DNA of 8,443 nt from Actinomycetota bacterium (GTDB lineage Bacteria > Actinomycetota > Acidimicrobiia > IMCC26256 > PALSA-610): the NCBI GenBank assembly GCA_030839105.1, contig JAUZEI010000639.1, forward strand, positions 1-8,443, written 5' to 3'. Below, piece by piece: positions 6,641 through 8,443 of the stretch (positions are counted from its first letter, which is position 1; the number at the start of each line of letters is the position of its first letter). Under the pieces are notes generated by a model. That model was not told the DNA's origin, did not search any database, and worked only from the letters and a program-made list of their open reading frames with translations. Made by a program: the position numbers and the translations under genes.

Positions 6641-8239
6641 GTGACGTCGCCGCGCGTTCGCCGGATCCTCGAGCGAGCACCCATCGTCGTCTTCGCCGCG
6701 GTCGAGTCCGGCGCGTTGGTGCTGTACATGGTGCTCGGTCGCCGGCGGTGGTTCTACAACGACGAGTGGGACTTCCTGGTCACACGTCGAGCCGGAGATG
6801 TCGGCGACCTGTTTCGCCCGCACAACGAGCACTGGTCGACCCTTCCCGTGCTCTTGTTCCGCGGGCTCTACGGGATCTTCGGGCTGCACACCTACTTCCC
6901 GTATCAGCTGTTCGCGGTGGTGTCGCACCTGACCGCGGCCGCGCTCCTCTTCGTCGTGATGCTGCGGGCGCGCGTGCGGCCGTGGATCGCCACGTCGGCG
7001 GCGTCGCTGTTCGTGCTGTTCGGATCGGGCGCCGCGAACATCACCCGCGCCTTCCAGATCGGGTTCACGGGCGCACTCGTCTTCGGGCTCGCGCACCTCA
7101 TCCTGGCCGATCACGACGGACCGATCGACCGCCGCGACGGACTCGGTCTCCTGGCCGGAGTGCTTGGACTGATGATGTCGGGCGTCGCAGTCGCGATGGT
7201 GATCGTCGTCGGCCTCGTCGTCCTGGCGCGACGCGGATGGCGGGCGGCGCTGTTCCATGTCGTTCCGCCGGCCGTGTGTTACGGCGTCTGGTTCGCGGCG
7301 ATCGGGCACGAGGGCTACACGCGCGGTTCGCCGACCGCGCGCGGTATCAAGGAGTTCGTCTCGAAGGGTCTCCGCCATTCCTATGCGCTGCTGGGCGACC
7401 GTTCCTGGGTGGGCTCGCTGTTCGCCGTCACGTTGATCGCCGGACTCGCCGTCGCCGTGGTGCAGGCGCGCCGGTCGGGGCAGTTGGCGGTGCGCTTTGC
7501 ACCGCTCGGCCTTCTCGTCGGCTCGGTGCTCTTTCTCGTGATCACGGCGACGGGTCGCGCGTCGTCGTTCGGATCCACGTACGCGCTGCAGCCCCGCTAC
7601 GCGTATCTCGTCGCGGCGATGACGCTGCCGGCGCTCGCGGTCGCCGCCGACGTGCTGGTTTCGCGGTGGCGTTGGCTCCTCCCGTTCGCGATAGCGCTCT
7701 TCGTGGTCGGGATCCCGGGGAACGTTCGGGCGGCCGTCCGCATCGAGCGCGAGGCCAAGCGCCTCGACCAGGAGACGCGGCGCTTGGTCATCTCGATTCC
7801 GATCGATCCTCGGGCGCACACCGTTCCCCGATCGCTGCGGCCCGAGACGGCATTCTCGCAGCACCTCACCGTGGGTTGGATCCTCGACCAGGGCGCGCAC
7901 CACGAGCTCCCGAGCGCACCGATCTCGAAAGCCGCGTTCGCGGTCACCGACTTCCGGCTGTCGTTCGACCGCGGGCCGGGCGGTTCCGCATCCGCCGCGT
8001 GCAAGCCATTGGAGCACCCGATGCCGCTGCGACTGAAGCCGGGCGACGTCATCGGGGTGTTCGACAACCCGCTGGTCGTGCGGTCGGCAAAGATCGGCAT
8101 GCTCGTACCGCTGCTCTTCCGGCCGACCGAAGGGTCGTCGGTCGTCGTGCTCAGCGACCCGGGCCCGGTGATCATCACCCCGAGAAGCCGCTTCGCGCTG
8201 CCCCGCGTGTGCCTGCCGACCGGCGCAACCCGCCCTTAG
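6641..8239 (+). CDS. Uncharacterised GT-C-like polytopic membrane protein, tandem copy 2
   Basis: This 532-residue paralogue of the preceding gene has the same plan: first membrane segment at about 15-33, D41-E42-W43-D44, the identical DLFRPHNEHWSTLP block at 56-69, an AFQ...FGL...HDGP-DRRD stretch in the middle, GIPGN at 357-361, then an ectodomain with LTVGWILD and cysteines at 454 and 524. The membrane half matches its neighbour closely; the ectodomain is much more diverged apart from the cysteines and a few anchors, which would fit a change of acceptor or sugar. An in-frame stop at 6623-6625 makes the GTG at 6641 the first possible start; its ribosome site is weak. It lies 101 bases after the first copy with no terminator seen, so co-transcription is likely. 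Function as for its neighbour: inferred periplasmic glycosyltransferase, not demonstrated by any named family motif. Confidence 0.93.
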   Translation: MTSPRVRRILERAPIVVFAAVESGALVLYMVLGRRRWFYNDEWDFLVTRRAGDVGDLFRPHNEHWSTLPVLLFRGLYGIFGLHTYFPYQLFAVVSHLTAAALLFVVMLRARVRPWIATSAASLFVLFGSGAANITRAFQIGFTGALVFGLAHLILADHDGPIDRRDGLGLLAGVLGLMMSGVAVAMVIVVGLVVLARRGWRAALFHVVPPAVCYGVWFAAIGHEGYTRGSPTARGIKEFVSKGLRHSYALLGDRSWVGSLFAVTLIAGLAVAVVQARRSGQLAVRFAPLGLLVGSVLFLVITATGRASSFGSTYALQPRYAYLVAAMTLPALAVAADVLVSRWRWLLPFAIALFVVGIPGNVRAAVRIEREAKRLDQETRRLVISIPIDPRAHTVPRSLRPETAFSQHLTVGWILDQGAHHELPSAPISKAAFAVTDFRLSFDRGPGGSASAACKPLEHPMPLRLKPGDVIGVFDNPLVVRSAKIGMLVPLLFRPTEGSSVVVLSDPGPVIITPRSRFALPRVCLPTGATRP

Positions 8240-8290
8240 TGGCGCCTGCCGCGGATTGGTGCCAGCGTGGGCGAGAGCAAACCCCGAAGC

Positions 8291-8296
8291 AGGAGG
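8291..8296 (+). promoter_or_regulatory. Consensus Shine-Dalgarno for the last gene
   Basis: AGGAGG lies 7 bases before the ATG at 8304. It is by far the strongest ribosome site in the window and fixes this start. Confidence 0.8.
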
Positions 8297-8303
8297 CGAC
8301 CGC

Positions 8304-8443
8304 ATGTCCGACAAGCCGAGCTATCTCGGGCTTCTGAACGCGATCGCGGTCGCGGAGGGCCACGCCCACACCTACCTGATCGCGTGGGCCGATACGACGA
8401 AGAGCGACGACGTCCGGGCTGTGCTGCGCCGGATCGCGGCGCG
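8304..8443 (+). CDS. Small helical protein, probably ferritin-like, 5' part only
   Basis: Only the first 46 residues are in the window; the gene runs off the right edge. It opens MSDKPSYLGLLNAIAVAEG and continues GHAHTYLIAWADTTKS, then a second amphipathic helix ending VLRRIAA. This resembles short actinobacterial proteins with a ferritin-like four-helix fold, in which E18 and a later histidine would be candidate metal ligands; G19-H20-A21-H22 adds two nearby histidines. That assignment comes from memory of the family's N-terminus and cannot be tested without the rest. There is no signal peptide or membrane segment, so it should be cytoplasmic, unlike all its neighbours. It starts 64 bases after the second tandem gene on the same strand with a much stronger ribosome site, so it may be expressed at a higher level or belong to a different unit. 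Confidence 0.8.
   Translation, partial: MSDKPSYLGLLNAIAVAEGHAHTYLIAWADTTKSDDVRAVLRRIAA

Noticed and set aside
8241..8265. Possible terminator stem TGGCGCC/GGTGCCA after tandem copy 2
   Set aside because: A 7-bp stem needing one G-T pair, an 11-base loop and no following T-run; too weak to call.
6508..8337. Long plus-strand and minus-strand frames overlapping tandem copy 2
   Set aside because: Both are charged, arginine-rich shadows of the real membrane-protein frame.

Overview
The window is high-GC DNA with long stop-free shadow frames and strong G/C preference at codon third positions. Together with an AftB-type arabinofuranosyltransferase homologue, this points to an actinobacterium. A deep-branching or little-studied lineage (for example Acidimicrobiia-like) is possible, but that placement is inference. 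No mobile element, CRISPR array, tRNA or rRNA was recognised.

Layout: (1) Minus strand, 2029 down to the left edge: an AftB-like polytopic glycosyltransferase of the GT-C type. Its reading frame stays open to the edge, and the coding phase appears to switch at about 120-160. (2) 2030-2727: a roughly 700-base divergent intergenic region with no convincing gene but an unusual density of symmetrical elements: three ATGACC half-sites at exact 25-base steps, a perfect 12-bp inverted repeat, and an 8-bp hairpin plus two 10-bp palindromes nearer the next gene. (3) Plus strand, 2728-4719: an acyltransferase-3 membrane protein fused to a periplasmic SGNH domain (OafA-like). (4) 4920-6539 and 6641-8239: two tandem paralogous polytopic membrane proteins of no recognised named family. 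They share a D-E-W-D motif in the first external loop, an identical 14-residue block around H-N-E-H-W, and a C-terminal ectodomain closed by two cysteines spaced 71 and 70 residues apart. (5) 8304 to the right edge: the start of a small protein resembling actinobacterial ferritin-like proteins, with a perfect Shine-Dalgarno.

Functional reading: three GT-C-like membrane proteins and one O-acyltransferase suggest a locus that decorates a cell-envelope glycan from the periplasmic side, with polyprenyl-phosphate sugars as probable donors and O-acylation by the AT3-SGNH protein. The AftB and AT3-SGNH assignments rest on recognisable family motifs. The glycosyltransferase role of the tandem pair is inferred from topology, the acidic loop motif and context. 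The best candidate for something undescribed is that tandem pair with its cysteine-bounded ectodomain. The structured leader between the divergent genes is second.
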